Counted from the stretch's first letter, positions 18,297 through 27,166 are shown. The stretch is 41,127 bases of DNA from Rufibacter ruber (GCF_001647275.1 NZ_LRMM01000044.1:1-41127), one strand, 5' to 3'. The notes: generated by a model not told the origin, from the sequence alone. Made by a program: numbers and translations.

Positions 18297-19481
18297 TTAA
18301 CGGGCTAATACAATCTCTGGCTGCGCAGGCACATTCTCCAGCGTCTTGTACACCTGGTACAGGCCGCGCGGAATATGGAAACAGCCTTTCCACTTGCCGC
18401 CTTTGAGCGGCAGCAATACCTCATTGCGGCGGTTCAGGTAGCCGAACCACTCGCCGTACTGCTCATCTCTGAAGTTGCTCCAGGTGTAGTCATGCAGTTT
18501 GTCAAACCATTTCTGGCAACGCTCATCGCCGGTCACGGCGTAGGCTTTGGCCATGCACACCAGCGCCTCTACGTGCGGCCACCAGAGTTTCTGGTCCCAC
18601 TCCAGCTGCTGCGGCGGATACCCTTTGATGTCTTTGAAGTACAGCAGACCGCCAAACTCGTTGTCCCAGCCGTAGTCCAGGGCGTTGAGGGCAATCTCCA
18701 CGGTGCGGTTCACCAGGGCTTTGTCTCCCTGGCGCACCGCCAGGTCCATGATGAACCACATGGCCTCAATGATGTGCCCGGGGTTGATGACACGGCCCTC
18801 AAAACAGTCGGCAAACGAACCGTCTGGCGACACGTTCTCCAGAATAAGGCCGCTTTCTTCATGGTAGAACACGTTCATCACCTCATGGATGATCTCCTGG
18901 CTAAGTGTCTCAATGAGGCTCTTGTCCAGCAGGTGCTCCATCTCCAAAGACAGGTTGCTCAGAATCATGGGCAGCGAGAAGTTGCGTAGGTTCCGGGTGC
19001 CGGGGTACGCTTTGCTGTATTTGCCTTTGGGGTTCTGGCGGCGGTCCAGAATGTTCTGGAAGGTTTTCTTCGCAATGTCAGCGTATTCGTCTTCGGGCTT
19101 GATTTTGTAGAGCGCCCCAAAGCCCATGGCGGCAAAACAGTCTGAGAAGATGTTGTACGGCTGCACCAGCGGCTGGCCCTGCTGGTTCAGGGAGAAATAG
19201 AAATTGCCTTCGGCGTCACGGCCGTGTTTCTTGAGGAATTCGGCGCCGTGTACGGCCATGTCCAGCCACTCGGGGCGCTGCTCCACCTTGTCATAGAGCA
19301 TGGAGAACATCCAGGTTTCGCGGCCCTGTAGCCAGATGAATTTATCTGTATCAAATACGTTCCCGAATTGGTCTAAGCAGGTGAAAAATCCGCCGTGTTG
19401 CTCATCCTTAGAATGCTTCATCCAGAAGGGGATGACATTCTCCAATAACTCCTGCTTGTACAGCGTAGAATAGTGATTCAT
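18297..19481 (-). CDS. AGE-family epimerase, RENBP-type N-acylglucosamine 2-epimerase
   Basis: 394 residues, no signal peptide, so cytoplasmic. The N-terminal region (HGGFFTCL, then KFIWLQGRETWMFSMLY, about residues 28-65) closely resembles the mammalian RENBP/GlcNAc 2-epimerase pattern HGGFFTCL...YVWLQGRQVWM. The AGE motif NPGHIIEAMWF (H about 236) and LWWPHVEAL are also present, giving the (alpha/alpha)6-barrel histidines. The likely reaction is GlcNAc-ManNAc interconversion; ManNAc is what sialic-acid aldolase releases. Cellobiose epimerase and mannose isomerase belong to the same fold but lack this N-terminal match. It lies 11 bp after the DUF4434 gene, clearly one operon. This is the best clue that the locus handles N-acetylated amino sugars. 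Confidence 0.9.
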   Translation of the reverse strand: MNHYSTLYKQELLENVIPFWMKHSKDEQHGGFFTCLDQFGNVFDTDKFIWLQGRETWMFSMLYDKVEQRPEWLDMAVHGAEFLKKHGRDAEGNFYFSLNQQGQPLVQPYNIFSDCFAAMGFGALYKIKPEDEYADIAKKTFQNILDRRQNPKGKYSKAYPGTRNLRNFSLPMILSNLSLEMEHLLDKSLIETLSQEIIHEVMNVFYHEESGLILENVSPDGSFADCFEGRVINPGHIIEAMWFIMDLAVRQGDKALVNRTVEIALNALDYGWDNEFGGLLYFKDIKGYPPQQLEWDQKLWWPHVEALVCMAKAYAVTGDERCQKWFDKLHDYTWSNFRDEQYGEWFGYLNRRNEVLLPLKGGKWKGCFHIPRGLYQVYKTLENVPAQPEIVLAR

Positions 19482-19492
19482 AAAATCTATAA

Positions 19493-20428
19493 TTAGCGTA
19501 AGCTCTGTAAGTACTCTTTGTATCTGTTGTAAAGGTGGCCCGCCTGCAAATACGCGCTCTGGGGACTCATGAAATGTGAAAACTCAAACGTGATGGCCTT
19601 GTCATACCCGGCTTTGCGGGCGGCCTCCAACTTCAGGCGCAGCTTCTCAAACTTGATGGGCAGGAACTTGATGGGCATGTCACGGTCAAAGCTCTCAGCG
19701 TTGGTCCAGCACTGCAGGCCAAACTGGTCGGCCATTTTCTTGTTCACGGCGAAGAAATCTTCCAACTCATGGTAGTCAATGTGCCCGTCCTGGAAAGCCA
19801 CCGCGTCTACTGATCCATGTAGACCAGAGAAGATCTCGCTCCACTCCTCCTCGTGCTGGCGCAGTGAGACCGCGTCTTCTTTGGAGAGTTGCGAGGTAGC
19901 CGCCATCACGGCTTTTTTGCCATCTATCCAGGGCGAGATGAACGTGGGCAGCCCGCCACTCACGTCTTTGCACTGCTGGCCCAGTGTTCTGAAAGCCTCC
20001 GTGGCGCCTTTGGTCTTGCGGCTGATTTCCATGCTCAGGTACCAACCCCCGAAGCTCTTGAAATGGCCATACTGTTTCCAGACTTCGTCAATGACGTAGC
20101 GGTTGGCGTCAATCTCAGACTGCAGGTTACCGGTATCCCAGTAATGGCCGCTGTCATACAACCCGAAGTAGAATTTCAAGCCGTGTTTCTCGGCCAGTTC
20201 CAGGTACATCTGCACCAGGTCTACCGGCGGCTCATAGCACCCGAAGTTCTGCTGCAGATAGGCAGACGGATAAGTTATAAATCGGCGGTAGCCGCTCCTG
20301 ATCATGATGACCGTGTCAATGCCCACGGCTTTCATGTACCCGAAATCGCGGTCCCACTCTTCGCGGCCCCAGTTCTGGTGCGGGATGTCGTGGGAGATTT
20401 CGTCTATAAAGGTTCCGGTAATCTTCAT
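19493..20428 (-). CDS. DUF4434 TIM-barrel glycosidase-like protein
   Basis: 311 residues with no signal peptide: it begins MKITGTFIDEISHDIPHQNW directly in the fold. Features of DUF4434 are EEWDRDFGYMKAVGIDTVIMIRSGYR (about 24-48), FYFGLYDSGHYW near residue 87 and GWYLSMEIS (E near 133). Late acidic strand ends are HIDYHELEDF and WTNAESFDRD. The layout fits an (alpha/beta)8 glycoside hydrolase with carboxylates at strand C-termini. No activity is proven for the family. Lack of an export signal while its neighbours are exported or cytosolic sugar enzymes suggests action on an imported oligosaccharide, if it is an enzyme. It lies between an SGNH hydrolase (58 bp) and the epimerase (11 bp). Confidence 0.75.
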   Translation of the reverse strand: MKITGTFIDEISHDIPHQNWGREEWDRDFGYMKAVGIDTVIMIRSGYRRFITYPSAYLQQNFGCYEPPVDLVQMYLELAEKHGLKFYFGLYDSGHYWDTGNLQSEIDANRYVIDEVWKQYGHFKSFGGWYLSMEISRKTKGATEAFRTLGQQCKDVSGGLPTFISPWIDGKKAVMAATSQLSKEDAVSLRQHEEEWSEIFSGLHGSVDAVAFQDGHIDYHELEDFFAVNKKMADQFGLQCWTNAESFDRDMPIKFLPIKFEKLRLKLEAARKAGYDKAITFEFSHFMSPQSAYLQAGHLYNRYKEYLQSLR

Positions 20429-20486
20429 GCGTGTGTATTCAAAGTGGGGTAACGGCCAAGGCGTTCCCCTATGTTTTCAATTTGGG

Positions 20487-21191
20487 TTACAGGTATTTTT
20501 TTTCTTTCAGGTACTGCACCCACATGGGGTAGGCCGCGTCTGTGACGTGGATGCCATCCAGCGAGTACTCTTTCTTGAGCTGGCCGCTGGCATCTGCGAA
20601 GATTGGGTGCAGGTTAATGTAAGTGAGTTTGTGCTTTTTAGCGAAGGCCTGGAGCTGCGTGTTCAGGCTGGTCACCGCCGGGTTCAGGTTTTTCAGGTAA
20701 TCTGGCTTGAGCATGTCATCCAGCAGCGGCAGCACGCTCTGCACGTACAGCTTGGTCTTAGGCGACTGTTGTTTCACGCGCCGTACCAGCCGTTCATAGT
20801 TCTGCAAAATGATGGCCTCCGGAATGCGGCGCGACAAATCATTGATGCCGATGAGCAGGAAAATCTTCCTGGGTTTGGCCGCTAAAATGTCATCCAGCCT
20901 TGCCAGAACACCGTGCGTGATGTCGCCGCCAATGCCGCGGTTGGCCACCGGCACGCCCGGCAGCAACTCCGCCCACTTGCCCCGCGCCGTGATGCTGTTG
21001 CCCAGAAACACAATGGCGTTCTTGGGAATGGGCTGCGCGCTGAATTCTTTCATGCGCAGCTCATAGTGCGGGTTCACGTAATTGCTGTCAATCCTGGTGG
21101 TTTGGGCAAAACCGTTCAGGGCAAGCGAGCAGCAAAGGGCACCTAACCCGGCTTTAAGTATTTGTTTTAACCGAACCATTGGTTGTCTCAT
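20487..21191 (-). CDS. SGNH/GDSL-family hydrolase (first listed of two paralogues)
   Basis: 234 residues (or 230 from the ATG at 21179). A signal peptide ends near LALNGFAQ. All four SGNH blocks are visible: FLGNSITA (Ser nucleophile, block I), NRGIGGD (Gly, block II), LLIGINDL (Asn, block III) and SLDGIH (Asp-x-x-His, block V). The closest functional class is secreted carbohydrate esterase/acetylhydrolase that strips O-acetyl groups from sugars. The paralogue lies directly upstream in the operon, separated by 149 bp containing two palindrome copies. Specificity is inferred from context, not proven. Confidence 0.88.
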   Translation of the reverse strand: MRQPMVRLKQILKAGLGALCCSLALNGFAQTTRIDSNYVNPHYELRMKEFSAQPIPKNAIVFLGNSITARGKWAELLPGVPVANRGIGGDITHGVLARLDDILAAKPRKIFLLIGINDLSRRIPEAIILQNYERLVRRVKQQSPKTKLYVQSVLPLLDDMLKPDYLKNLNPAVTSLNTQLQAFAKKHKLTYINLHPIFADASGQLKKEYSLDGIHVTDAAYPMWVQYLKEKKYL

Positions 21192-21205
21192 TTTTCTCTG
21201 TTTCT

Positions 21206-21241
21206 GTTTTTAGCCTGTTTTCTGAAAAACAGGTCAAAAAC
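21206..21241. repeat. Dispersed CTGTTTT palindrome, copy 11
   Basis: GTTTTTAGCCTGTTTT / AAAACAGGTCAAAAAC, 16 bp with two central mismatches. It starts 15 bp upstream of the longer start codon of the downstream SGNH gene, so it would sit in that gene's ribosome-binding region if co-transcribed. Confidence 0.85.
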
Positions 21242-21297
21242 GCAGTCCATCTTTTTCTTTCACTCGGGCTTCACGGCATAACCGGGAGGAAGTGCCA

Positions 21298-21342
21298 AAT
21301 TCCGTTTCGCTGTTTTATGAAAAACAGCCCGAAAACGGAATT
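21298..21342. repeat. Dispersed CTGTTTT palindrome, copy 12
   Basis: Outer AATTCCGTTT pairs with AAACGGAATT and inner CTGTTTT with AAAACAG. The outer end AATTCCG/CGGAATT is unique to this copy yet complementary. It overlaps the stop codon (21341-21343) of the upstream SGNH gene by two bases. Confidence 0.85.
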
Positions 21343-22027
21343 ACAGGGCTTTCGCCAGTTTCAGCTGGTTCACCCACTTGATGTACGCCACCAGCTTGAG
21401 GTGAATGCCGTCTGTGGTCAACTCCTTGTCCAGTTGCCCCTGTGCATCGGTCAGGGCCGGGTGAAGGTCCAGGAACGGAACCTGCAGCTGCTCGGCCAGC
21501 CTCTTCAGCTCTTGATTTAAGGCCGAGATGCGCGCCAGCGTCACATGCTGGTAGGCGGTGCTCAACAGGCTTTCATTCACCGGCAGCACGCTTTGCAGGT
21601 ACACCCTGGTTTTAGGCGATTCTGCTTTGATGCGCTGCAAAATGCGGCGGTGGTTTTGCGCAATCATGGCTGGGTCTATGCCACGTTTGAGGTCATTCAC
21701 GCCAATGAGCAGGAACACCTTGGCGGGTTTGGAGGCCAGCACCTCGTCTAGCCGGGCCAGCACGCCCCAGGTCACGTCCCCGCTAATGCCCCGGTTCACC
21801 ACCGGTTTGCACGGCACCAGCTCCTGCCACTCCCCCGCCTCGGTGATGGAGTTGCCCAGAAAGACAATCTCCTTCTTATGGTTCGGCATTTGCCGAAAGA
21901 AATCCAGGCGCATGCGGTAATGGCTGTTGGCGTAGCTGCTGTCAATTTTGGCAGGTGCCTGGGCAAACGCCTCCACAGCAAAGAGCACCCCCAGCAGCAT
22001 AAGAAGATAGAATACCTTTCTAGCCAT
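21341..22027 (-). CDS. SGNH/GDSL-family hydrolase (second paralogue)
   Basis: 228 residues with signal peptide MARKVFYLLMLLGVLFAVEAFAQ. The SGNH blocks are FLGNSITEAGEW, NRGISGD, LLIGVNDLKRG and TTDGIHL, so the catalytic set is complete. It is similar in length and layout to the neighbouring SGNH protein (both start their mature part with KIDSSYAN / RIDSNYVN and HYRMRLDFF / HYELRMKEF), which shows a tandem duplication. The start codon lies 4 bp after the symporter stop, indicating translational coupling. Two copies may act on different acetyl positions of one glycan, or one on glycan and one on a peptidoglycan-like sugar. Substrate unproven. Confidence 0.88.
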   Translation of the reverse strand: MARKVFYLLMLLGVLFAVEAFAQAPAKIDSSYANSHYRMRLDFFRQMPNHKKEIVFLGNSITEAGEWQELVPCKPVVNRGISGDVTWGVLARLDEVLASKPAKVFLLIGVNDLKRGIDPAMIAQNHRRILQRIKAESPKTRVYLQSVLPVNESLLSTAYQHVTLARISALNQELKRLAEQLQVPFLDLHPALTDAQGQLDKELTTDGIHLKLVAYIKWVNQLKLAKAL

Positions 22028-22031
22028 GTCG

Positions 22032-23912
22032 TTACCCTATTTTTACCAGCTTTTCTTTCACAGGCTGAGGTGCCGCCGGTACTTCATCGGCATCTTTGAG
22101 CTTGTCCCACCAGTTCTTCTTCAGAATCACGCTGGTGATCACCAGCACCACGGTCCAGGCGGCGGCATAGTAATTCTCCCTAATCATGAAGTAGATAGGA
22201 ATCAATACCTGTGACATCTGCCACACAATGCCCACCACTATGTTGAGGGCATCACGGCCGCCGTCTTTGTTAGGCACAAACGTGGGGTCCTCGGCCATGA
22301 CTTCGCGCTTGATAGGTCCCCAGAAGCCCCACGGGCGGGTCTCGCGGTAGTAGTTTTTCACAGCCTCGCGGTTAGGCAGCGGCGCCAGGTACGTACCCAG
22401 CAAACAGCCAATCAGAGAGAACAGCAGAATGATGGGGAACACATAGATGTCTACAATCTCAGGGAACACGAACAGCTTGATGGTTGAAGCAATGAGTCCG
22501 AACAGCATGCCATAGAAATAGCCGTAGCCGGTGAAGCGCCACCACACCCACTTGAGCAGGTTAGCCGCCACGTAGCCGCCGTACAGGGCCGAGGTAATCC
22601 AAAGCGTGAGTTTATTCAAAGAGCCCGCATTGAACCCGAACACAATGCCCACCATCACCAGCACAATAGACGAGATGATGCTCAGGCGCACGTACTTCTT
22701 ATCTGAGGCTTTGTCATTGATGTATTTGCGGTAGATGTCGTTCACAATGTAGGCCGGGGCTGAGTTTACGAAGGCCGAGAACGTGCCCATGAACGCCGCC
22801 AGCAGACCAGCCAAAAGCAAGCCTCTGAACCCGTCTGGCACAAACTTGTTGATAGCGAACGGCAAGATTTTCTCAAAGTCCATGTTCGCGCCCATGCCGT
22901 TGAGTTCAGGCACCAGGTACACCAGCGCCAGCACTGCAAACCCGGCAATCATGAGGTACCGCGGAATGTACATCACCCAGATGGTGGTGAAGCTCATCTT
23001 GGCGGCCTCAGACGGCGTGCGCGCCGAAAGCACGCGCTGCATGTCATAAGACGGCACCGGACCAGCAATAGACGCGAAGATTCCCTTGAACAGCATCATC
23101 ATGAACAGCAGCCCGAAGAGGTCAAAGCCATCGGTTTCCAGCTTTTGGTTCACCGCCGGGAACGGTGTATTGCTCCAATCCAGGTTCAGGTTCCAGCCAA
23201 AGGTCAGGTCTTTCCAGCCCGCCGGGATGGCCGCGTTGATTTGCTCGGCGCTTACCGAGGTATAGGCCACGTACCCAATCACAAAGCACGAGATGGTCAT
23301 GATGATGAACTGCAGAATCTCAGTGGCCACCACGCTGTACATGCCGCCTTTCACGGTGTAGAGGGTGGTAATAGCGCAGATGATCAAGGCATACGAACGC
23401 TCCGAAGACACAAACCAGTCACCCAGGTAGAAGCTCATGTCCCAGGGCAAAATGGTGGTGCACAGTTTGCCTATCCCTTCAAAAAAGTAGGCGATAAACC
23501 CAAGTACGCTAATCACGGCAAAGGCCACAATGATGATGTGTGAAAGCTTGGCTCCTTTGCCGTCACCAAAACGGAAGGTTATCCACTGCGCGCCGGTCAT
23601 TACTTTGGAGCGGCGCATCCAGATGGCCAGGAACACAAACACGAACACCTGGTTCCAGACCGGCCAGAGCCACGGAATCCAGGCGCTTTTGAGGCCGTAG
23701 ACAAACAGAATCATCACCGTCCACATAGTGCCAGACACGTCAAACATACCCGAGGCATTGCTCAGCCCCAGGTAGTACCATTTCATAGTATTGCCCCCCA
23801 AAAAGTAGCTCTGCATATCTTTAGAAGCCCTTTTGGAGATGTAGAACCCAATGCCCAAGATGCCCACGATGTAGGCAAAGATGATGGCAATATCTAGTAC
23901 ACTTAAATTCAT
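22032..23912 (-). CDS. Sodium:solute symporter family (SSS) transporter
   Basis: 626 residues, with about 14 transmembrane helices. It begins MNLSVLDIAIIFAYIVGIL and continues GFYISKRASKDMQSYFLGGNTMKWYYLGLSNASGMFDVSG, the classic SSS N-terminal signature (FLGG, then the unwound first helix). The protein is inner-membrane and Na+-driven; family members carry sugars, sialic acid, proline and others. At 626 residues it is longer than the usual 480-550, the extra being a C-terminal cytosolic stretch plus helices (after VKNYYRETRPWGFWGP, a segment common in large Bacteroidota SSS sugar transporters). Its genes are packed: 55 bp after the DUF5009 gene and 4 bp before an SGNH gene. Likely cargo is the monosaccharide or disaccharide made by this locus. 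Confidence 0.92.
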   Translation of the reverse strand: MNLSVLDIAIIFAYIVGILGIGFYISKRASKDMQSYFLGGNTMKWYYLGLSNASGMFDVSGTMWTVMILFVYGLKSAWIPWLWPVWNQVFVFVFLAIWMRRSKVMTGAQWITFRFGDGKGAKLSHIIIVAFAVISVLGFIAYFFEGIGKLCTTILPWDMSFYLGDWFVSSERSYALIICAITTLYTVKGGMYSVVATEILQFIIMTISCFVIGYVAYTSVSAEQINAAIPAGWKDLTFGWNLNLDWSNTPFPAVNQKLETDGFDLFGLLFMMMLFKGIFASIAGPVPSYDMQRVLSARTPSEAAKMSFTTIWVMYIPRYLMIAGFAVLALVYLVPELNGMGANMDFEKILPFAINKFVPDGFRGLLLAGLLAAFMGTFSAFVNSAPAYIVNDIYRKYINDKASDKKYVRLSIISSIVLVMVGIVFGFNAGSLNKLTLWITSALYGGYVAANLLKWVWWRFTGYGYFYGMLFGLIASTIKLFVFPEIVDIYVFPIILLFSLIGCLLGTYLAPLPNREAVKNYYRETRPWGFWGPIKREVMAEDPTFVPNKDGGRDALNIVVGIVWQMSQVLIPIYFMIRENYYAAAWTVVLVITSVILKKNWWDKLKDADEVPAAPQPVKEKLVKIG

Positions 23913-23967
23913 TCTAATTTAATTATTGGGCAGTTTGTTAGTTTCGTTTGTCAGTTCTCAAGGATAA

Positions 23968-25431
23968 TTAGGTGCGCCAGAACCAGCCTTTGCGGGTGGT
24001 AAAAGCTGTGACGGCCACCACGGCGCCGGTAATCACAAAAGTTTTCACCACACCCAGGTACACATTGGTTTCGCGCAGGGCCTCCAGCCCGACAGAGAGG
24101 TGCGTGAGCGCCAGCAGCGGAGACACCAGGAAACCCGCGGCCACGTACGCCACCATGGGGTTCTGGCCCGACTGGATAATGGATTTCCAGAGCAGGTTTT
24201 GGGAGAGTTTCTGCGAAAGCAGTTCGCAGAGAATGTACGCCGAAAACCCAAGGCCGCTGGTTAGAAACCAGAAGCTGTAAGAAGACGGGTCTTTCTTGAT
24301 GCCGCCCTCATAGGGTTCAAACGCGAGGCCCAGGAATAGGAAGAATATGCCCCAGCCAAAGAGTTTCTGGAACAGCTGCTCCTGCACTGTAAGTGGTTTG
24401 CGCAGGAGCCACAGCCCCGCCGCGCACAACGCGGCATCCAGGGCCAGCGTGAGGCCTATCTGGCGGGTGTACAGGCCGTACAGGTTAGTTACCAGCAACG
24501 CGAAGCAAACCAACCCCAGCCAACCTCTGGAAACACCCGCTCCGGCAGAAGCATCTGTGCTGCGGTATTTCACCAGCAGATCACCCAGCACCGAGCCGGG
24601 CAGCACAATGCAGAGGTATTTCAGGAACATGAACTGGTACATCCACTTCACAGAAGGGTGAAAGTCCCAGATCACGCTAGTCCAACTGCCTTCCAGGTCA
24701 TGTGTGAGCCTAATGGCGGCAAAAAACGCCAGCGCGCCCATGCGCAGCAGCAGGTTGTGGCGGGTGATAATCCAGATGATGGACCCGAACACCGCCATGT
24801 TGGCCAGCACCACAATAATGATGTCGTTGCGGCTTTTGTCAAAGGTAAAGTCAGTGAACATCAGGTGCGCGCCCAGTAACGCGGCAATCAGGGCAAAGCC
24901 TGCTATTTTCAATCCTGTTGCTTGGCCGCTGCCCAACTTAGGGAACCGCATGAACACCAGGAAAAAACACCCGAAGGTGAGCAGCGACGTGAGTTGGTTC
25001 ACCCAGCCCGGCCCTTGCAGCCCGAACCAGCTCAAATGCCGGATCACCACCGCAAAGAACAGCAGCAGCGCCCCGCGCTTGAACACGTTCAAGAGCACCT
25101 CAGCCCATTGCCCCTGCTCCAGTTTCTTGCCCATGGCCAGCGGGAACGCCGCCCCCATGGAAAACAGGAAAAACGGAAACACCAGGTCTACCCACGTAAT
25201 GCCGGGCACCTCTGGGGTATAAGTAAAATTGGGCGGACCCACCTGCGCATGGAACATCCAGCCTGGCCACGGCGCCTCATGCGGAAACACCCCGGAGAAC
25301 ACCATGCCAATAATAGCCAAACCCCGCAGCGCATCTATGCCCAACGCCCGTGCAGCCGTAGGCTTTCCCACAGCAGCGGGAGCTTCAGCAAATGGTTTTG
25401 GTTTAAGGGTTGGAGTGGCAAGTAGAGCCAT
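23968..25431 (-). CDS. DUF5009 / NagX-like membrane protein (heparan-alpha-glucosaminide N-acetyltransferase relative)
   Basis: 487 residues with about 11-12 hydrophobic helices after a proline/alanine-rich N-terminal tail. The signature GIDALRGLAIIGMVFSG (about 31-47) followed by TWVDLVFPFFLFSMGAAFPL is shared by DUF5009 proteins and the human lysosomal HGSNAT acetyltransferase. HGSNAT uses cytosolic acetyl-CoA to acetylate the amino group of terminal glucosamine on the other side of the membrane. Bacterial NagX relatives are coded in GlcNAc utilisation clusters of Xanthomonas and Shewanella. Here it precedes the symporter by 55 bp and follows the GHL10-like gene after 252 bp. Suggested role: N-acetylation of periplasmic amino sugar before import. 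Function inferred. Confidence 0.85.
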   Translation of the reverse strand: MALLATPTLKPKPFAEAPAAVGKPTAARALGIDALRGLAIIGMVFSGVFPHEAPWPGWMFHAQVGPPNFTYTPEVPGITWVDLVFPFFLFSMGAAFPLAMGKKLEQGQWAEVLLNVFKRGALLLFFAVVIRHLSWFGLQGPGWVNQLTSLLTFGCFFLVFMRFPKLGSGQATGLKIAGFALIAALLGAHLMFTDFTFDKSRNDIIIVVLANMAVFGSIIWIITRHNLLLRMGALAFFAAIRLTHDLEGSWTSVIWDFHPSVKWMYQFMFLKYLCIVLPGSVLGDLLVKYRSTDASAGAGVSRGWLGLVCFALLVTNLYGLYTRQIGLTLALDAALCAAGLWLLRKPLTVQEQLFQKLFGWGIFFLFLGLAFEPYEGGIKKDPSSYSFWFLTSGLGFSAYILCELLSQKLSQNLLWKSIIQSGQNPMVAYVAAGFLVSPLLALTHLSVGLEALRETNVYLGVVKTFVITGAVVAVTAFTTRKGWFWRT

Positions 25432-25683
25432 AGCGAATGGTGTTTAAGGCGTGTGTCTTGGGTCTGGTATACTACTTATTTCAAAATATTGACAGGAGCA
25501 TCTCCTCCCGTATTTCTAATTATCACCCTGCCCGGCCCTGGCTAACAATAACGCCATGTGTGGTGAACGCCCGCTGTTGACCAGAAGCTTCAAGCAGGAA
25601 TGATAATCAGGACAAGAATGCCGAAGCACTTCTTGCTCTTTTTGCCCTGTTTTCCAAAAAACAGGGCAAAAACAGACTTTTTA
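25432..25683. other. 252-bp gap between DUF5009 and GHL10-like genes
   Basis: No gene. It holds palindrome copy 13 close to the end of the GHL10-like gene. The remaining sequence shows no clear promoter box on the minus strand, so whether a new transcript begins here is open. Confidence 0.5.
25639..25672. repeat. Dispersed CTGTTTT palindrome, copy 13 (perfect 15-bp arms)
   Basis: TTTTTGCCCTGTTTT (25639-25653) pairs perfectly with AAAACAGGGCAAAAA (25658-25672) around CCAA. The centre GCCC/GGGC differs from the usual GGCC on both arms together. Confidence 0.9.
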
Positions 25684-27060
25684 CTATTCTTTTAAACCGC
25701 GTTTCAGCTCAGCCCACCAGCCTTCATTGATCACGTGCACAATGTCAAAGACCATGGCCCCGTCAGATTTGGCGCGGCACATTTTCAAGGCTTTCACAAA
25801 CTGCTCAGGGTGCCCAATGTATTGGTCCACGTACACACCGGCGTACACCGGCACTTTGCCTTTGGTGATCTTCATGGCCATTTCGGCGGAACCTTCCACG
25901 GTGTACCAGTCTTCTTTGCCTTTGCCCTGACCCGCCTCGGTGCGGTTCACAGTGTTCACGTCAATATTCTTGGCTTCAGACTTGGCTACCTCAAAGTAGT
26001 AGCTGCCGGTGGTGTACAGGTCCAGCGCCTCGGCGTAGCCGAAGTTCTTGTAGTTAGGCGTGGCCCAGCTGTAGGTCTGAGACGGGTCATACTCCTTGCT
26101 GGCCCAGTTCACGCCCACTTCATAATAAGTAGGGTACCAGGAGCCGGTGTAATCCCCGAAGATGAGTTTGGGGTTGATTTTCTTAAGCTCGGCGCGGGCC
26201 TCGTAGATGAAGTCATGGATCACCTTGGCACGCCACTCAATCCACTGCTTGTACAGCGGGCCAGGAACGCGTTCGGGCTTGCCGTCTTTGGTTTTGGCGT
26301 CTTTGGAGTACGTGTAAATGTCTGCCGGGAAGTTGGTCACAGCTTTGCCGATGTATTTCTCAAACAGCTTTCTGGAAGCGTCTGAGAAATCTGCCTCAAT
26401 GCCGTCATAGCGCACGCGGTCCAGCACCACCCCGTCCAGTTTGGGGTATTTGCTCACCAGTTCTTTCAGGATGGAAAGCTCGTATTTCTGCACCTCAGGC
26501 AAAGCCGGGTTCACCATGGCCGAGTATTTGTGCTTGAGGGTGCTGATGGGTTTCATACCCTCAGCCGTGTAATTCAATGACTGCCAGTTTTTCTTGGCCG
26601 GGTCTGTGAACACCGGTCCGCGGCTGAAGTGGTTGTGGCCCGCCACAAAGATGTTGGTAGACGCGTGTACTGTCATGCCCAGTTTGTGCGCTTCTTCAAT
26701 GAAAGCGGTGAGCAGATCAAATTTTTCGGTTTTGGTGAAACCCGCCCACTCGTTCATCACGGGTGCAATCTGGCTGGGGTACAGCACCTCGCCTGAGATG
26801 GGTTTTACGTCTACAATCACATCGGTCACGCCGGCGTCTTTTGACTTGGCCAGGTAATACTTCACTGAGTCCTGGTAAGAGAACCGCTTGAAGTTGGCAG
26901 TGGCGTCAAAGTACAGCAGGTTGCGGCCTTTGGCGTTGGCCATGGGGTTGGGATTGGCTTGCGCCGAGGGGGCGGCGGGAGTGGCTGACTGTGGTTTGGA
27001 GCACATGCTCAGGGAAGCCATCAAAGCAGCCCCAATCACCGGTACAAATATTTTTTTCAT
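25684..27060 (-). CDS. GHL10-type (family 10 glycosylhydrolase-like) lipoprotein
   Basis: 458 residues. Lipobox LSMC after MKKIFVPVIGAALMAS; then a Pro/Ala/Asn-rich linker (SATPAAPSAQANPNPMANA) and a TIM-barrel. GHL10-like landmarks are LLYFDATANFKRFSYQDSV (about 50-68), GVTDVIVDVKPISGEVLYPS (77-97), KLGMTVHASTNIF and LDGVVLDRVRYDGIEADF (about 208-226). The last matches the family pattern LDGIhLDyiRY, with the DR-R motif and nearby acids as likely active-site residues. GHL10 proteins are presumed glycoside hydrolases; a Bacteroidota GHL10 activity is not something I can state. Coded 111 bp after SusD with a palindrome between. It is surface-anchored or periplasmic, likely the first cutter of the glycan. 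Confidence 0.78.
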   Translation of the reverse strand: MKKIFVPVIGAALMASLSMCSKPQSATPAAPSAQANPNPMANAKGRNLLYFDATANFKRFSYQDSVKYYLAKSKDAGVTDVIVDVKPISGEVLYPSQIAPVMNEWAGFTKTEKFDLLTAFIEEAHKLGMTVHASTNIFVAGHNHFSRGPVFTDPAKKNWQSLNYTAEGMKPISTLKHKYSAMVNPALPEVQKYELSILKELVSKYPKLDGVVLDRVRYDGIEADFSDASRKLFEKYIGKAVTNFPADIYTYSKDAKTKDGKPERVPGPLYKQWIEWRAKVIHDFIYEARAELKKINPKLIFGDYTGSWYPTYYEVGVNWASKEYDPSQTYSWATPNYKNFGYAEALDLYTTGSYYFEVAKSEAKNIDVNTVNRTEAGQGKGKEDWYTVEGSAEMAMKITKGKVPVYAGVYVDQYIGHPEQFVKALKMCRAKSDGAMVFDIVHVINEGWWAELKRGLKE

Positions 27061-27120
27061 GTAAGCGAAATTTAAAACAGAGTACTACCAGGAAGCGTGC
27101 AAAGACGCTTCAACTGTTAT

Positions 27121-27166
27121 TTCCTGTTTTTGGCCTTCTTTTCATGAAAAAGAGCAAAAACAGGAA
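27121..27166. repeat. Dispersed CTGTTTT palindrome, copy 14
   Basis: TTCCTGTTTTTG pairs with CAAAAACAGGAA over 12 bp; the inner TTCTTTT/AAAAAGA also pairs. It starts 6 bp past the end of the SusD gene. Confidence 0.85.

Noticed and set aside
25735-26385. 216-codon open frame on the plus strand
   Set aside because: Antisense to the GHL10-like gene, with no domain or signal layout.
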